Below, piece after piece: positions 43,109-51,130 of a stretch of 52,383 nucleotides of DNA; positions within the stretch are counted from its first letter, which is position 1; every line of letters begins with the position of its first letter. A program made the translations under genes and the position numbers. The DNA is from Mesonia sp. GTDB taxonomy: Bacteria; Bacteroidota; Bacteroidia; Flavobacteriales; Flavobacteriaceae. The DNA is taken from NCBI GenBank assembly GCA_012964435.1, contig DTTX01000046.1, positions 41,887 to 94,269 on the forward strand, given 5' to 3'. The notes under the pieces are model-generated. The model searched no databases. It had not been told where the DNA came from and was given only the letters and a program-made list of their open reading frames with translations.

Positions 43109-44269
43109 CTATTTTAATTTATGAACCTTTTTAGTGCCTTCGTAAATTTCATATTTCAATAACCTAGAATCTAGTTTTCCGTTGTAAAGCTTAATTTTTC
43201 TTGACGGTCGTAATCCTACGTTTTTAATAGCTTCTAAATTAGAAACAATAAACCAAGCTTGCGTTCCCGGGTAACTTTGCTTCAATGTATCACCGATATT
43301 CTTATAGAATTCTTCTAAGTTCAACAGTTCTAATCGTTCCCCATAAGGCGGATTAAAAACCATATGTAAATGCTTATCGGTATACTTTTCTGTATGAAAA
43401 AAATCGTTTCTTTCTACAGAAACAAATTCTTCTAAATTCGCATTTCTAATATTATCTTTTGCTTTTGCTACTGCTGAAGGTGCTTTGTCGTAACCAATAA
43501 TTTTATGCTCAAATCCTCTTATTTTATTGAGCGCAGATTCTTCAATTTTTTCAAAAAGATCTACATCCCAATCTTTCCATTTTTCAAAGCCAAATTCTTT
43601 TTTATTCAAATTCGGCGGAATGTTACAAGCGATCATCGCTGCTTCAGCTAAAATAGTTCCGCTACCACACATCGGGTCTAAAAAATCTGATCTTCCGTCC
43701 CAACCCGACATTAAAAGCATTCCGGCAGCCAAGACTTCATTGATCGGTGCAATATTGGTGGCAGATTTATAACCTCTTTTATGTAAGGATTGCCCAGAAC
43801 TATCTAAAGAAACGGTACATTGTACATCTTCAATATGAATATTAATCCTCAAATGCGGAAACTGCAGATCAACACTTGGTCTTCTTCCGGTAGTATTTCT
43901 AAAATAATCGACAATCGCATCTTTACTTTTTAAAGCAATAAATTTACTATGGGTAAACCTGCGAGAATGCACCGTCGCATCGATCGCTAAAGAATCGGTG
44001 GCGTTTAAATAACGACTCCAATCGATGCTATAAATTTTCTTGTAAAGATCTTCTTCAGAAAAAACTTTAAAGCTTTTGATGGGTTTTAAAATTTTTATGG
44101 CTGTTCTCAAACATAAATTTGCTTTGTACATAAAACCTTTATCGCCAGAAAAACTTACGTTTCTCACGCCGGGCTTCACATCCATCGCGCCTAAATCTTT
44201 TAATTCTTTCTCTAATAACGGCTCAAAACCAAACAAGGTTTTAGCAACCATTTTATAATTATTTCCCAT
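43109..44269 (-). CDS. THUMP-domain SAM-dependent RNA methyltransferase (RlmL N-terminal-half type)
   Basis: A 386-residue protein: an N-terminal THUMP domain (about 1-165, with VAKTLFGFEPLLEKELKDLG and RFTHSKFIALKSKDAIVDYF) and a Rossmann methylase domain with FLDPMCGSGTILAEAAMIA (SAM motif), IGYDKAPSAVAKA and the catalytic FNPPYGERL motif of N2-guanine methylases. The family includes YpsC/RlmL-N, expected to form m2G2445 in 23S rRNA. It is monodomain, unlike the fused RlmKL of E. coli. A promoter with both boxes lies just upstream, back to back with that of the next methylase. Confidence 0.87.
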   Translation of the reverse strand: MGNNYKMVAKTLFGFEPLLEKELKDLGAMDVKPGVRNVSFSGDKGFMYKANLCLRTAIKILKPIKSFKVFSEEDLYKKIYSIDWSRYLNATDSLAIDATVHSRRFTHSKFIALKSKDAIVDYFRNTTGRRPSVDLQFPHLRINIHIEDVQCTVSLDSSGQSLHKRGYKSATNIAPINEVLAAGMLLMSGWDGRSDFLDPMCGSGTILAEAAMIACNIPPNLNKKEFGFEKWKDWDVDLFEKIEESALNKIRGFEHKIIGYDKAPSAVAKAKDNIRNANLEEFVSVERNDFFHTEKYTDKHLHMVFNPPYGERLELLNLEEFYKNIGDTLKQSYPGTQAWFIVSNLEAIKNVGLRPSRKIKLYNGKLDSRLLKYEIYEGTKKVHKLK

Positions 44270-44289
44270 AACAGAAGTTCTCTTAGCCG

Positions 44290-44322
44290 CAAAAATACAT
44301 TAATTTTGCCGGCTATGACAAA
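44290..44322 (-). promoter_or_regulatory. Promoter of the RlmL-like gene
   Basis: On the minus strand TTTG (44322-44319), a 21-nt spacer and TATTTTTG (44297-44290) match the consensus; the ATG at 44269 follows after 20 nt. The -33 box lies inside the first codons of the divergent methylase gene. Confidence 0.65.
44301..44308 (+). promoter_or_regulatory. -7 box TAATTTTG of the divergent methylase gene
   Basis: Exact TAnnTTTG match 6 nt before the ATG at 44315 and only 3 bp from the opposing -7 box at 44290-44297. It overlaps a TTG at 44306 and so argues against that codon as the start. Confidence 0.55.
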
Positions 44323-45046
44323 GGTTAATTCAAAATGGTATGCAGAATGGTTCAACACCAAGTATTACCATATTTTATATAAAGATCGAGATTACGAAGA
44401 GGCGCAACTATTTATGCAAAATCTAGTCGATTTCTTACAGCTTGATCCATCAGCTAAAATTTTAGATCTCGCCTGTGGTAAAGGTCGGCATTCCATTTAT
44501 TTACATCAACTAGGTTTTCAAGTTACAGGAACAGATCTATCTGAAAATAGCATCACTTTTGCCAAAAAGCATAAAAAACCGGGGCTTGAATTTAAAATTC
44601 AGGATATGTGCAAACCTTTATCTGAAGAGTTTGATGCTGTTTTTAATTTATTTACAAGCTTTGGCTATTTTAAAGTTGAAACCAATAACCTCAACACCTT
44701 AAAAGCAATTAAAGCTGAATTGAAACCCGGTGGTTATGGCGTGATCGATTTTATGAATGCTAAAAAAGTGATTCGTGAATTGGTTGCTGAAGATACCAAA
44801 ACCGTAAATGGAATTAAGTTTCATCAAAAACGCTGGGTTGAAAATAATTTTATCTTCAAACAAATTGATTTTGAAGATGATGGCGAACATTTTTCGTTTA
44901 CTGAACGTATAAAAGCAATAAATCTGAAAGATTTTAAGAATTATTTCGACCAAGCAGGCATTCAACTTTTAAATGTTTTTGGAGACTATCATCTTCAAGA
45001 TTTTGATGAAGAAACCTCAGATAGACTTATTTTAATTTTTCAGTAA
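44315..45046 (+). CDS. Class I SAM-dependent methyltransferase
   Basis: A 243-residue protein with a complete Rossmann methylase core: SAM motif I ILDLACGKGRHSIYLHQLG (about residues 51-69), acidic VTGTDLSENSI, FDAVFNLFTSFGYF (motif IV region) and LKPGGYGVIDFMN. The substrate cannot be told; the N-terminal KWYAEWFNTKYYHILYKDRD is typical of a group of small-molecule or unspecified methylases in flavobacteria. The ATG at 44315 is preferred to a TTG at 44306, because a -7 promoter box covers the TTG. The ZIP transporter gene follows after 4 nt. Confidence 0.85.
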   Translation: MTKVNSKWYAEWFNTKYYHILYKDRDYEEAQLFMQNLVDFLQLDPSAKILDLACGKGRHSIYLHQLGFQVTGTDLSENSITFAKKHKKPGLEFKIQDMCKPLSEEFDAVFNLFTSFGYFKVETNNLNTLKAIKAELKPGGYGVIDFMNAKKVIRELVAEDTKTVNGIKFHQKRWVENNFIFKQIDFEDDGEHFSFTERIKAINLKDFKNYFDQAGIQLLNVFGDYHLQDFDEETSDRLILIFQ

Positions 45047-45050
45047 GTAA

Positions 45051-45716
45051 ATGAATATACTTTTACCCATTATTGCGGTCGTTATCGGCTTTATTATTGC
45101 TTATTTTATTAAAGCTAGTAGTACAGCAATTAAACTTTTGCTCTCCTTTAGCGGAGCGTTTTTACTTTCGATCACCGTTTTTGAATTTTTACCTGAAGTA
45201 TATCAAAATTACGATCAAGCGATTGGTTTATTGATCATGGCAGGTATTTTACTGCAAATTTTCTTAGAGTTTTTATCTAAAGGTGCCGAACACGGACATC
45301 TACACGAAAATAAAGAGCGAACCAGCTTTCCGGTGGCTTTGTTTGCGAGTTTGTGTTTACATTCTTTATTAGAAGGTTCTCCCATTCATAACAACGAACA
45401 TTTGCTTATTGGGGTGGTAATTCATAAAATACCGATCGCGATTATTATTTCTTCCTTTCTCCTGAATTCTAAACTTAGTAAAACTAAAATCGTTGTATTT
45501 TTATTATTCTTCGCTTTAATGACGCCATTAGGAAGTTATTTGCAAGAAAATTTTGAATTTTTAAAAAATATTGAGAAATACATCAACGCCTTAGTGATTG
45601 GTATATTTTTACACGTTTCTACGATTATTTTGTTTGAATCTTCAAAAAATCATCAATTCAACCTTTCTAAAATTTTAGTGATCATCGTCGGGGTGATCAT
45701 TGCTTATCTCCTGTAA
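45051..45716 (+). CDS. ZIP-family metal transporter
   Basis: A 221-residue inner-membrane protein with about eight helices. The signature helices IV and V carry ALFASLCLHSLLEGSPI (H and E of the HxxxE site) and GVVIHKIPIAIIIS (HxxP), and the loop before them is His-rich (GAEHGHLHENKE), as expected for Zn(II)/Fe(II) uptake proteins. It lies between the methylase and the DUF4268 gene with gaps of 4 and 2 nt, so the three form an operon without obvious functional link. Metal specificity cannot be predicted. Confidence 0.87.
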   Translation: MNILLPIIAVVIGFIIAYFIKASSTAIKLLLSFSGAFLLSITVFEFLPEVYQNYDQAIGLLIMAGILLQIFLEFLSKGAEHGHLHENKERTSFPVALFASLCLHSLLEGSPIHNNEHLLIGVVIHKIPIAIIISSFLLNSKLSKTKIVVFLLFFALMTPLGSYLQENFEFLKNIEKYINALVIGIFLHVSTIILFESSKNHQFNLSKILVIIVGVIIAYLL

Positions 45717-45718
45717 TT

Positions 45719-46147
45719 ATGTTTAGTAAAGAAGAATCTAAAAAAATACGAGAAGAGTTCTGGACAGAATTTGGCAAGCAAAGTCCGAAAAAATGGATCC
45801 TCTACAATACGGGTATAAAAGAAGTGAATTTGAAATTCCATTTCGATAATAAAAAAGCTTCCTTAGGCTTTCTAATCGATACGGAAGATGAAATTTTAAA
45901 ACCTTATTATTTCGAAAAATTTACTAGCCTAAAAACACTCATCCAATCAGAAATTGATGAAGATATTGTGTCTGAAGAATATTACGAAACCGAAGTTGGT
46001 AAAATGGTGGCTTATATCTTTCTGCAATTAGACAAGGTTAGCATTCATAACAAAAAAACTTGGACACAGGTTTTTGAGTTTTTCAATACCTATATGCCCA
46101 AGTTTGAAGTATTCTTTTTAGAATATAAAGATTTTATTGAGGGGTAA
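45719..46147 (+). CDS. DUF4268 domain-containing protein
   Basis: A 142-residue soluble protein matching DUF4268 (FWTEFGKQSPKKWILYNTGIKEVNLKFHFD...; WTQVFEFFNTYMPKFEVFFLEYKDF). Related domains occur at the C-terminus of some nuclease-like proteins, but this stand-alone form has no catalytic motif that I can see. Its final 14 nt overlap the 3' end of the converging LacI-family gene. Confidence 0.78.
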   Translation: MFSKEESKKIREEFWTEFGKQSPKKWILYNTGIKEVNLKFHFDNKKASLGFLIDTEDEILKPYYFEKFTSLKTLIQSEIDEDIVSEEYYETEVGKMVAYIFLQLDKVSIHNKKTWTQVFEFFNTYMPKFEVFFLEYKDFIEG

Positions 46148-47168
46148 TACTCACCTTATTCAAAGAAGATTCTCGATCACGAAATTCGCACTCTAAAACT
46201 ACTTTTTCTTTAAGTTTTGGTAATTCTTCTTTACTATCAATTTCTTTCAGAAGTATTTCCATTAGTTTTTGGCCGATCAACTCTAAAGGTTGATAAACCG
46301 CAGAAATACTCGGTGTAAATAATTTAAATAATATCTCATCATCGTAACTATAAATTCCTTTATCTTCTAAATATTCCGGGAAATTACTTTTAATTATTTC
46401 TAATCCTAGGCGCGCATAATAACCGGTTGCAAAGAAAATGGCATCATAGTCGTTTTTAGAAATGATTTCCTTTAGTATGTTGTTCTCCTCGCGTAAACTT
46501 TTATCTTCAAAAGGTAATATCTCAATATGTTCTTGCAACGAATGTTTAGCAATTACATTTTTGTAACCTTTTAATCGCCCGCTAATTTGACTTTGGGTAC
46601 TTTCCGGCACTATAAATAGTATTTTTTTGAAACCCTGTTGCACTAATTTTTCTGTAACTGTTTCTGCCGTTAGTGTATTATCTGTGATTACATGATTAGC
46701 TTCAACACCTTCAAAATAACGATCTACCAATACCAACGGAAATTGATCTTCTGCTAGTTTTTTAATTTCAGATTCAAGATTGGGAGAAGGTGCTATTATA
46801 AAACCGTCTACTTTACGATCTTTAAATAAATTTATTAGTTTTTTTGTTTTATCGTCACGGTTATTATTGCTACAAAAAATAACTTGATAACCTTTTTGGT
46901 AAGCTATTTCTTCGATTATTCTTGCTAAACGAGAATAAATATTTTCAAGAATAACAACAATTACTTGAGATTTACCGGTTCTTAAAGTCTGTGCCAAAGG
47001 GTTAGGTCTATACCCTACCTCGTCACAATACTTCTTAACTTTTTCAATAAGCTTTGAGGAGATTCCTTTTTCTTCAGCTTTATCATTAAGTATAAAAGAA
47101 ATTGTAGCAACAGACACGCCCATTTCTAAGGCGATACTTTTTAGAGTATGCTTCTTTTGATTTCTCAT
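46134..47168 (-). CDS. LacI family transcriptional regulator
   Basis: A 344-residue repressor: N-terminal HTH and hinge (LKSIALEMGVSVATISFILN, then RPNPLAQTLRTGKS, about residues 8-68) and a periplasmic-binding-protein-like sensor domain (VIVVILENIYSRLARIIEEI onward). The usual role is sensing a sugar and controlling its uptake or degradation genes, but no such genes are in the neighbourhood and its target is unknown. A TATTTTTG box (47220-47227, minus) is upstream, 51 nt before the ATG. It overlaps the converging DUF4268 gene by 14 nt. Confidence 0.92.
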   Translation of the reverse strand: MRNQKKHTLKSIALEMGVSVATISFILNDKAEEKGISSKLIEKVKKYCDEVGYRPNPLAQTLRTGKSQVIVVILENIYSRLARIIEEIAYQKGYQVIFCSNNNRDDKTKKLINLFKDRKVDGFIIAPSPNLESEIKKLAEDQFPLVLVDRYFEGVEANHVITDNTLTAETVTEKLVQQGFKKILFIVPESTQSQISGRLKGYKNVIAKHSLQEHIEILPFEDKSLREENNILKEIISKNDYDAIFFATGYYARLGLEIIKSNFPEYLEDKGIYSYDDEILFKLFTPSISAVYQPLELIGQKLMEILLKEIDSKEELPKLKEKVVLECEFRDRESSLNKVSITPQ

Positions 47169-47266
47169 GGAGGTTAGTTAATCGATGAATTATATTCAAT
47201 TAAATCACTATTAGTATATCAAAAATATAATTTTTTGTAGTTAATTGTACATTTATTTAACATTAT

Positions 47267-47300
47267 TATAAAAAAATAGCCACATCACTGTGGCTATTTT
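47267..47300 (-). terminator. trxB terminator
   Basis: Stem TAGCCACA/TGTGGCTA (47277-47296) with loop TCAC; on the minus strand a T-run follows. Confidence 0.88.
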
Positions 47301-47321
47301 TCAATTTTTAGTAGTAAGAAA

Positions 47322-48293
47322 TTATGCTGAAACTTCTTCTTCACTTTCTACGGTTGCTAAATAGCGTTCTGCATCTAAGGCAGCCATACAACCTGTACCG
47401 GCGGCAGTTACGGCTTGTCTATATTCTTTATCTTGCACATCTCCGCTAGCAAAAACTCCAGGTAAATTTGTTTTAGTAGATTTTCCTTTGGTGATTAGAT
47501 AACCATCATCGTGCATATCTAACTGACCTTTAAAAATTTCAGTATTGGGTTTATGACCAATAGCAATAAATAATCCGGTAATATTAATATCTTCTTTTTC
47601 TCCGGTTTCATTATTTACAATACGAAGTCCTTCGACTACTTGCTCTCCTAAAACTTCATCTACTTCAGAATTGTAACGTAGATCAATATTTTTTGTACTC
47701 GTTACTCGATGTTGCATCGCTTTAGAAGCTCGCATTTCATCTTTTCTCACCAACATCGTTACTTTAGAACAAATATTTGCTAAATAAGTAGCTTCTTCTG
47801 CAGCAGTGTCTCCACCACCAACGATCGCTACTTCTTGACCTTTATAGAAAAAACCATCGCAAACCGCACAAGCTGAAACTCCGCCACCGCGTAAACGTTG
47901 CTCACTAGGTAATCCTAAATATTTTGCTGTCGCTCCGGTAGAAATAATTACCGTTTCTGCTTCAACCCAAGTTTTATTATCGATACAAGCTTTATGAATA
48001 CCTCCTGCTTCTTTAGCAAAATCTACTTCAGTTACCATTCCGATTCTTACTTGGGTACCAAAACGTTCTGCTTGTTGTTGTAATTGCACCATCATAGTTG
48101 GCCCATCGATCCCTTCAGGGTAACCGGGAAAATTATCGACTTCAGTGGTTGTAGTTAACTGTCCGCCAGGTTCCATCCCTGTATACATCACCGGTTTTAA
48201 ATCTGCTCGAGAAGCATAGATCGCTGCGGTATAACCTGCAGGACCAGAACCTATAATTAAACATTTAATTCTTTCTAATTTATCGTCTGCCAT
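47322..48293 (-). CDS. trxB: Thioredoxin-disulfide reductase
   Basis: A 323-residue flavoprotein that reduces thioredoxin with NADPH. FAD-binding GSGPAGYTAAIYASRA is at about residues 14-29; the redox-active disulfide is CAVC in GVSACAVCDGFF (about 140-151); NADPH-binding GGGDTAAEEATYLA (about 160-173) and the second FAD motif GVFASGDVQD are present. Length is normal. A promoter candidate lies 23-54 nt upstream and a terminator follows. It may also serve the bacillithiol system, but that is not shown here. Confidence 0.96.
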   Translation of the reverse strand: MADDKLERIKCLIIGSGPAGYTAAIYASRADLKPVMYTGMEPGGQLTTTTEVDNFPGYPEGIDGPTMMVQLQQQAERFGTQVRIGMVTEVDFAKEAGGIHKACIDNKTWVEAETVIISTGATAKYLGLPSEQRLRGGGVSACAVCDGFFYKGQEVAIVGGGDTAAEEATYLANICSKVTMLVRKDEMRASKAMQHRVTSTKNIDLRYNSEVDEVLGEQVVEGLRIVNNETGEKEDINITGLFIAIGHKPNTEIFKGQLDMHDDGYLITKGKSTKTNLPGVFASGDVQDKEYRQAVTAAGTGCMAALDAERYLATVESEEEVSA

Positions 48294-48315
48294 AATATTT
48301 CAATTTTAAGAATTG

Positions 48316-48347
48316 TAAAAGTAGTAAGTTTCTTAAAAAACATCCAA
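48316..48347 (-). promoter_or_regulatory. Candidate trxB promoter
   Basis: On the minus strand TTG (48347-48345), a 21-nt spacer and TACTTTTA (48323-48316), which is one base from TAnnTTTG. Confidence 0.45.
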
Positions 48348-48427
48348 CAAAAGTTATGAAGAGTTATTATGTTAGTATAAGTTGAAATAATAAACAGTAA
48401 GAATTTCATAGAAAACTTTCGGTCTTG

Positions 48428-48457
48428 TTTGTTCATTTTAATATTTTGGTAAATTTG
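48428..48457 (+). promoter_or_regulatory. Promoter of the tryptophan dioxygenase gene
   Basis: TTTG (48428-48431), an 18-nt spacer and TAAATTTG (48450-48457) match the flavobacterial consensus; the ATG is 18 nt downstream. Confidence 0.7.
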
Positions 48458-48475
48458 CTGTAAATACATTATCAA

Positions 48476-49390
48476 ATGAATAAAGACGAATTAATTTCTA
48501 AACTTGAAGAGAAATATAAAAGCCTCGGCGAAAATCCTGAAACTTATCTAAAAGGACTTCTTCAAGCAAAGCCCATAAATTATTGGGATTATATTGAAGT
48601 TGATTCGTTACTGTCGTTACAAAAACCGAGAACCGATTATCCCGATGAAGAGATCTTCATTATGTATCATCAAATTACGGAATTGGTTCTAAAATTAATG
48701 ATCCACGAGTTAAAGCAACTCACTGGCGACAATCAGCCTTCTGAAGAAATTATTATTGAAAAAGTTTACCGACTTCGACGTTATACCAATATGTTAATGA
48801 CGTCTTTTGATGTGATGCGCTTTGGAATGGATTATGATGAATATAATGTGTTTAGATCTACTTTGGCACCGGCAAGTGGGTTTCAAAGTGCACAGTTTCG
48901 TTACCTAGAAATCTTTACTACTCCACTTATTAACTTAATTAATGAAGAGGGTAAAAAACATTTAAGTGAAAATCCTAGCGTTGAAGAGTATTTTGAAAAT
49001 ATTTATTGGCGTGATGCAGGTTACAATCGTGAAACCGGTAAAACTTCACTTACGCTTCGATTATTTGAAGAAAAATATCTAGAGAGCTTTATTCAATTAG
49101 CTAAAAAACTAGAAGGCAAAACATTAGCCGATAAGTTTTCAGCATTTACAAATCCTTCAGAAGATCTAAAAACCGCTATGCGAGACTTCGATCATTATTA
49201 TAATGTCGAATGGCCATTGGTTCATCTTAAAACTGCGCAGCATTATTTAGACAAAAAAGGGGAAAATAAAGCTGCTACCGGAGGTTCACAATGGAAAAAA
49301 TACCTTCATCCTAAATTTCAGCAAAGAAAATTTTTCCCGGATCTGTGGACGGAACAGGATATTATTGATTGGGGACAAGAAAAAAACTAA
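48476..49390 (+). CDS. kynA: Tryptophan 2,3-dioxygenase family protein
   Basis: A 304-residue heme enzyme expected to open the indole ring of L-tryptophan to N-formylkynurenine. Family segments are NYWDYIEVDSLLSLQKPR (about 35-52), IFIMYHQITELVLKLMIHEL (about 60-79, with the active-site His of the YHQ motif), LAPASGFQSAQFRYLE and, near the C-terminus, the heme-proximal His region HLKTAQHYLDKK and ATGGSQWKKYLHP, equivalent to the TGGS motif that contacts substrate. The N-terminal and late segments fit the bacterial TDO family. No kynureninase or formamidase genes lie in the window. It has its own promoter; the hydrolase gene follows after 12 nt. Confidence 0.88.
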   Translation: MNKDELISKLEEKYKSLGENPETYLKGLLQAKPINYWDYIEVDSLLSLQKPRTDYPDEEIFIMYHQITELVLKLMIHELKQLTGDNQPSEEIIIEKVYRLRRYTNMLMTSFDVMRFGMDYDEYNVFRSTLAPASGFQSAQFRYLEIFTTPLINLINEEGKKHLSENPSVEEYFENIYWRDAGYNRETGKTSLTLRLFEEKYLESFIQLAKKLEGKTLADKFSAFTNPSEDLKTAMRDFDHYYNVEWPLVHLKTAQHYLDKKGENKAATGGSQWKKYLHPKFQQRKFFPDLWTEQDIIDWGQEKN

Positions 49391-49402
49391 TTTTTATCTA
49401 CG

Positions 49403-50440
49403 TTGAAGAAAAACAAAATTTGGTTTGTTAGGGTTTTACTGTTAACGGCTACCGTAATTTCTCTCTATTTTGTGCCTTGGAAAATTCTTTTCACTTGGCT
49501 TCAACCTTTACCCGAAACTATACAAGAACAAGTAGACAGTGCTATTGATTATGGTTTTGACGGGATTATAGTTTGTATTGATAAAGATGATGAAAATCTT
49601 GAATTTTATACCGCCGGTTACCACAATCGTGCACAAAAAATACCTGCAAAACCCGATGCCTTATTTAAAATTGCAAGTGTAGGAAAATTATATCACGCTG
49701 TGGCCATTACTAAATTGGTAAGTGATAAAAAGCTTTCTTTAGATCAGAGTTTAGCTCACTATTTTCCTGAATTAGCAGACCATATTGAAAATGCTGAAAA
49801 AATTACTCTAAGAATGCTTGTTCAGCATCGTAGCGGAATTCCTAATTTTACCGATGTTCCCAATTTCTGGGTTAATCCTCCTAAAACTAAAGAAGAAACG
49901 CTCGAATTAGTATTAGACCAACCGGCAAACTTTTTACCGGGAGAAGATTACGAATACTCAAATACAAATTATTTGCTACTCGGTGAATTGATCGAAAAAA
50001 CGACCGGTGAAGATAAATTTCAATTTATTCAAAAAGAGATCTTGAAGCCACTTCAACTTAAAAACACTTATGGTTCATTAGCCCAAATAGATATGGATCG
50101 CTTAATGAGTGGTTATTACGTAGGTATTGAAGAAGATATTAAAACAGACGACAATGGTTTTATGATCGCCACGGCAGAAGATGTCGCAAAATTTATTAGA
50201 GCCTTAAATGAAGGAACTGTTTTTGAAAATGACGAAGCTGAAATTTATGCAAATCTTTATAAATACAATCATACAGGACTTATTCCCGGTTACCAAACCA
50301 TTGCAGAATACCATAAAGATCTAGATGCTGTGGTCATTCAATTTACAAACACCACCAATTTTAATGGTTACGAATGGAACCTTTCTGAAATTAATTATAG
50401 TCGAATTATTAAGATTTTAGAACGAGCACAAAATCCGTAA
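49403..50440 (+). CDS. Serine hydrolase of the beta-lactamase / class C family
   Basis: A 345-residue protein with an N-terminal hydrophobic segment (IWFVRVLLLTATVISLYFVPW), which acts as a signal anchor or signal peptide. The catalytic motifs are S92-V-G-K95 (SxxK), YSN in DYEYSNTNYLLLG, and HTG in YNHTGLIPGYQ, as in penicillin-binding protein / esterase relatives; such enzymes may cleave D-amino-acid peptides or esters rather than antibiotics. It starts at a TTG (no ATG in frame nearby) 12 nt after the tryptophan dioxygenase gene and is probably cotranscribed with it. Confidence 0.85.
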   Translation: MKKNKIWFVRVLLLTATVISLYFVPWKILFTWLQPLPETIQEQVDSAIDYGFDGIIVCIDKDDENLEFYTAGYHNRAQKIPAKPDALFKIASVGKLYHAVAITKLVSDKKLSLDQSLAHYFPELADHIENAEKITLRMLVQHRSGIPNFTDVPNFWVNPPKTKEETLELVLDQPANFLPGEDYEYSNTNYLLLGELIEKTTGEDKFQFIQKEILKPLQLKNTYGSLAQIDMDRLMSGYYVGIEEDIKTDDNGFMIATAEDVAKFIRALNEGTVFENDEAEIYANLYKYNHTGLIPGYQTIAEYHKDLDAVVIQFTNTTNFNGYEWNLSEINYSRIIKILERAQNP

Positions 50441-50471
50441 AAAAAGAGATTAGCCTATAAAGCTAAATCTC
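50439..50471 (-). terminator. Terminator overlapping the end of the Sua5/YrdC gene
   Basis: On the minus strand GAGATTTAGC (50471-50462) and GCTAATCTC (50454-50446) pair with one bulge and are followed by seven T. The 5' arm is the last coding triplets and the stop codon lies in the loop. Confidence 0.75.
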
Positions 50472-51072
50472 CTTTTCCTTCTCTTAATACTTCCGGTTCT
50501 CCTTCGGTAAGATCGATAACTGTTGAAGCTACATTATCGCCGAAACCACCATCTACCACAATATCTACTAATTTATCCCATTTTTCTGCGATCAATTCTG
50601 GATCTGTGGTATACTCGATCACCTCATCATCATCTTTTATTGAAGTTGAAACGATCGGGTTACCTAATTTATTCACAATCGCTTGACAAATTTTATTATC
50701 GGGAACGCGAATACCTACTGTTTTTTTCTTTTTGAAAACGGTTGGCAGATTATTACTTCCCGGAAGAATAAATGTATATGGTCCCGGTAAATTTCGTTTT
50801 AAAATCTTAAACGTACTGTTGTCTATTTGTTTAGCATATTCAGATAAATTACTTAGATCTTCACAAATAAAAGAGAAGTTTGCTTTGTCTAATTTAACTC
50901 CTTTGATCTTTGCAATTTTTTCTAGTGCTGAATTGTTAGTAATATCGCAACCCAAGCCATAAACAGTATCGGTTGGGTAGATAATGAGTCCGCCTTTTTT
51001 TAGCACCTCAACCACTTTTGCAATTGCTTTAGGGTTTGGGTTTTCTTCGTAAATCTTAATTAGTTCTGCCAT
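50455..51072 (-). CDS. tsaC: L-threonylcarbamoyladenylate synthase (Sua5/YciO/YrdC family)
   Basis: A 205-residue enzyme making threonylcarbamoyl-AMP for the t6A37 modification of ANN-decoding tRNAs. The YrdC-domain features KGGLIIYPTDTVYGLGCDI (about residues 30-48), KIKGVKLDKANFSFIC, PGPYTFILP, KKTVGIRVPDN and NPIVSTS are all present. The Lys/Arg positions in KIKGVKLDK deviate slightly from the KxR...SxN motif, so the YciO branch is an alternative. The C-terminal Sua5 domain is absent, giving the short form. Confidence 0.85.
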   Translation of the reverse strand: MAELIKIYEENPNPKAIAKVVEVLKKGGLIIYPTDTVYGLGCDITNNSALEKIAKIKGVKLDKANFSFICEDLSNLSEYAKQIDNSTFKILKRNLPGPYTFILPGSNNLPTVFKKKKTVGIRVPDNKICQAIVNKLGNPIVSTSIKDDDEVIEYTTDPELIAEKWDKLVDIVVDGGFGDNVASTVIDLTEGEPEVLREGKGDLAL

Positions 51073-51130
51073 AACGGTTAGTTTTTAAGTGAAAATTTAC
51101 GAAAAAAATCTCATCAACTCTTACTTCAAC

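Noticed and set aside
44306-44314. TTG start of the methylase gene
   Set aside because: It lies in the -7 promoter box, so it would not be in the mRNA.
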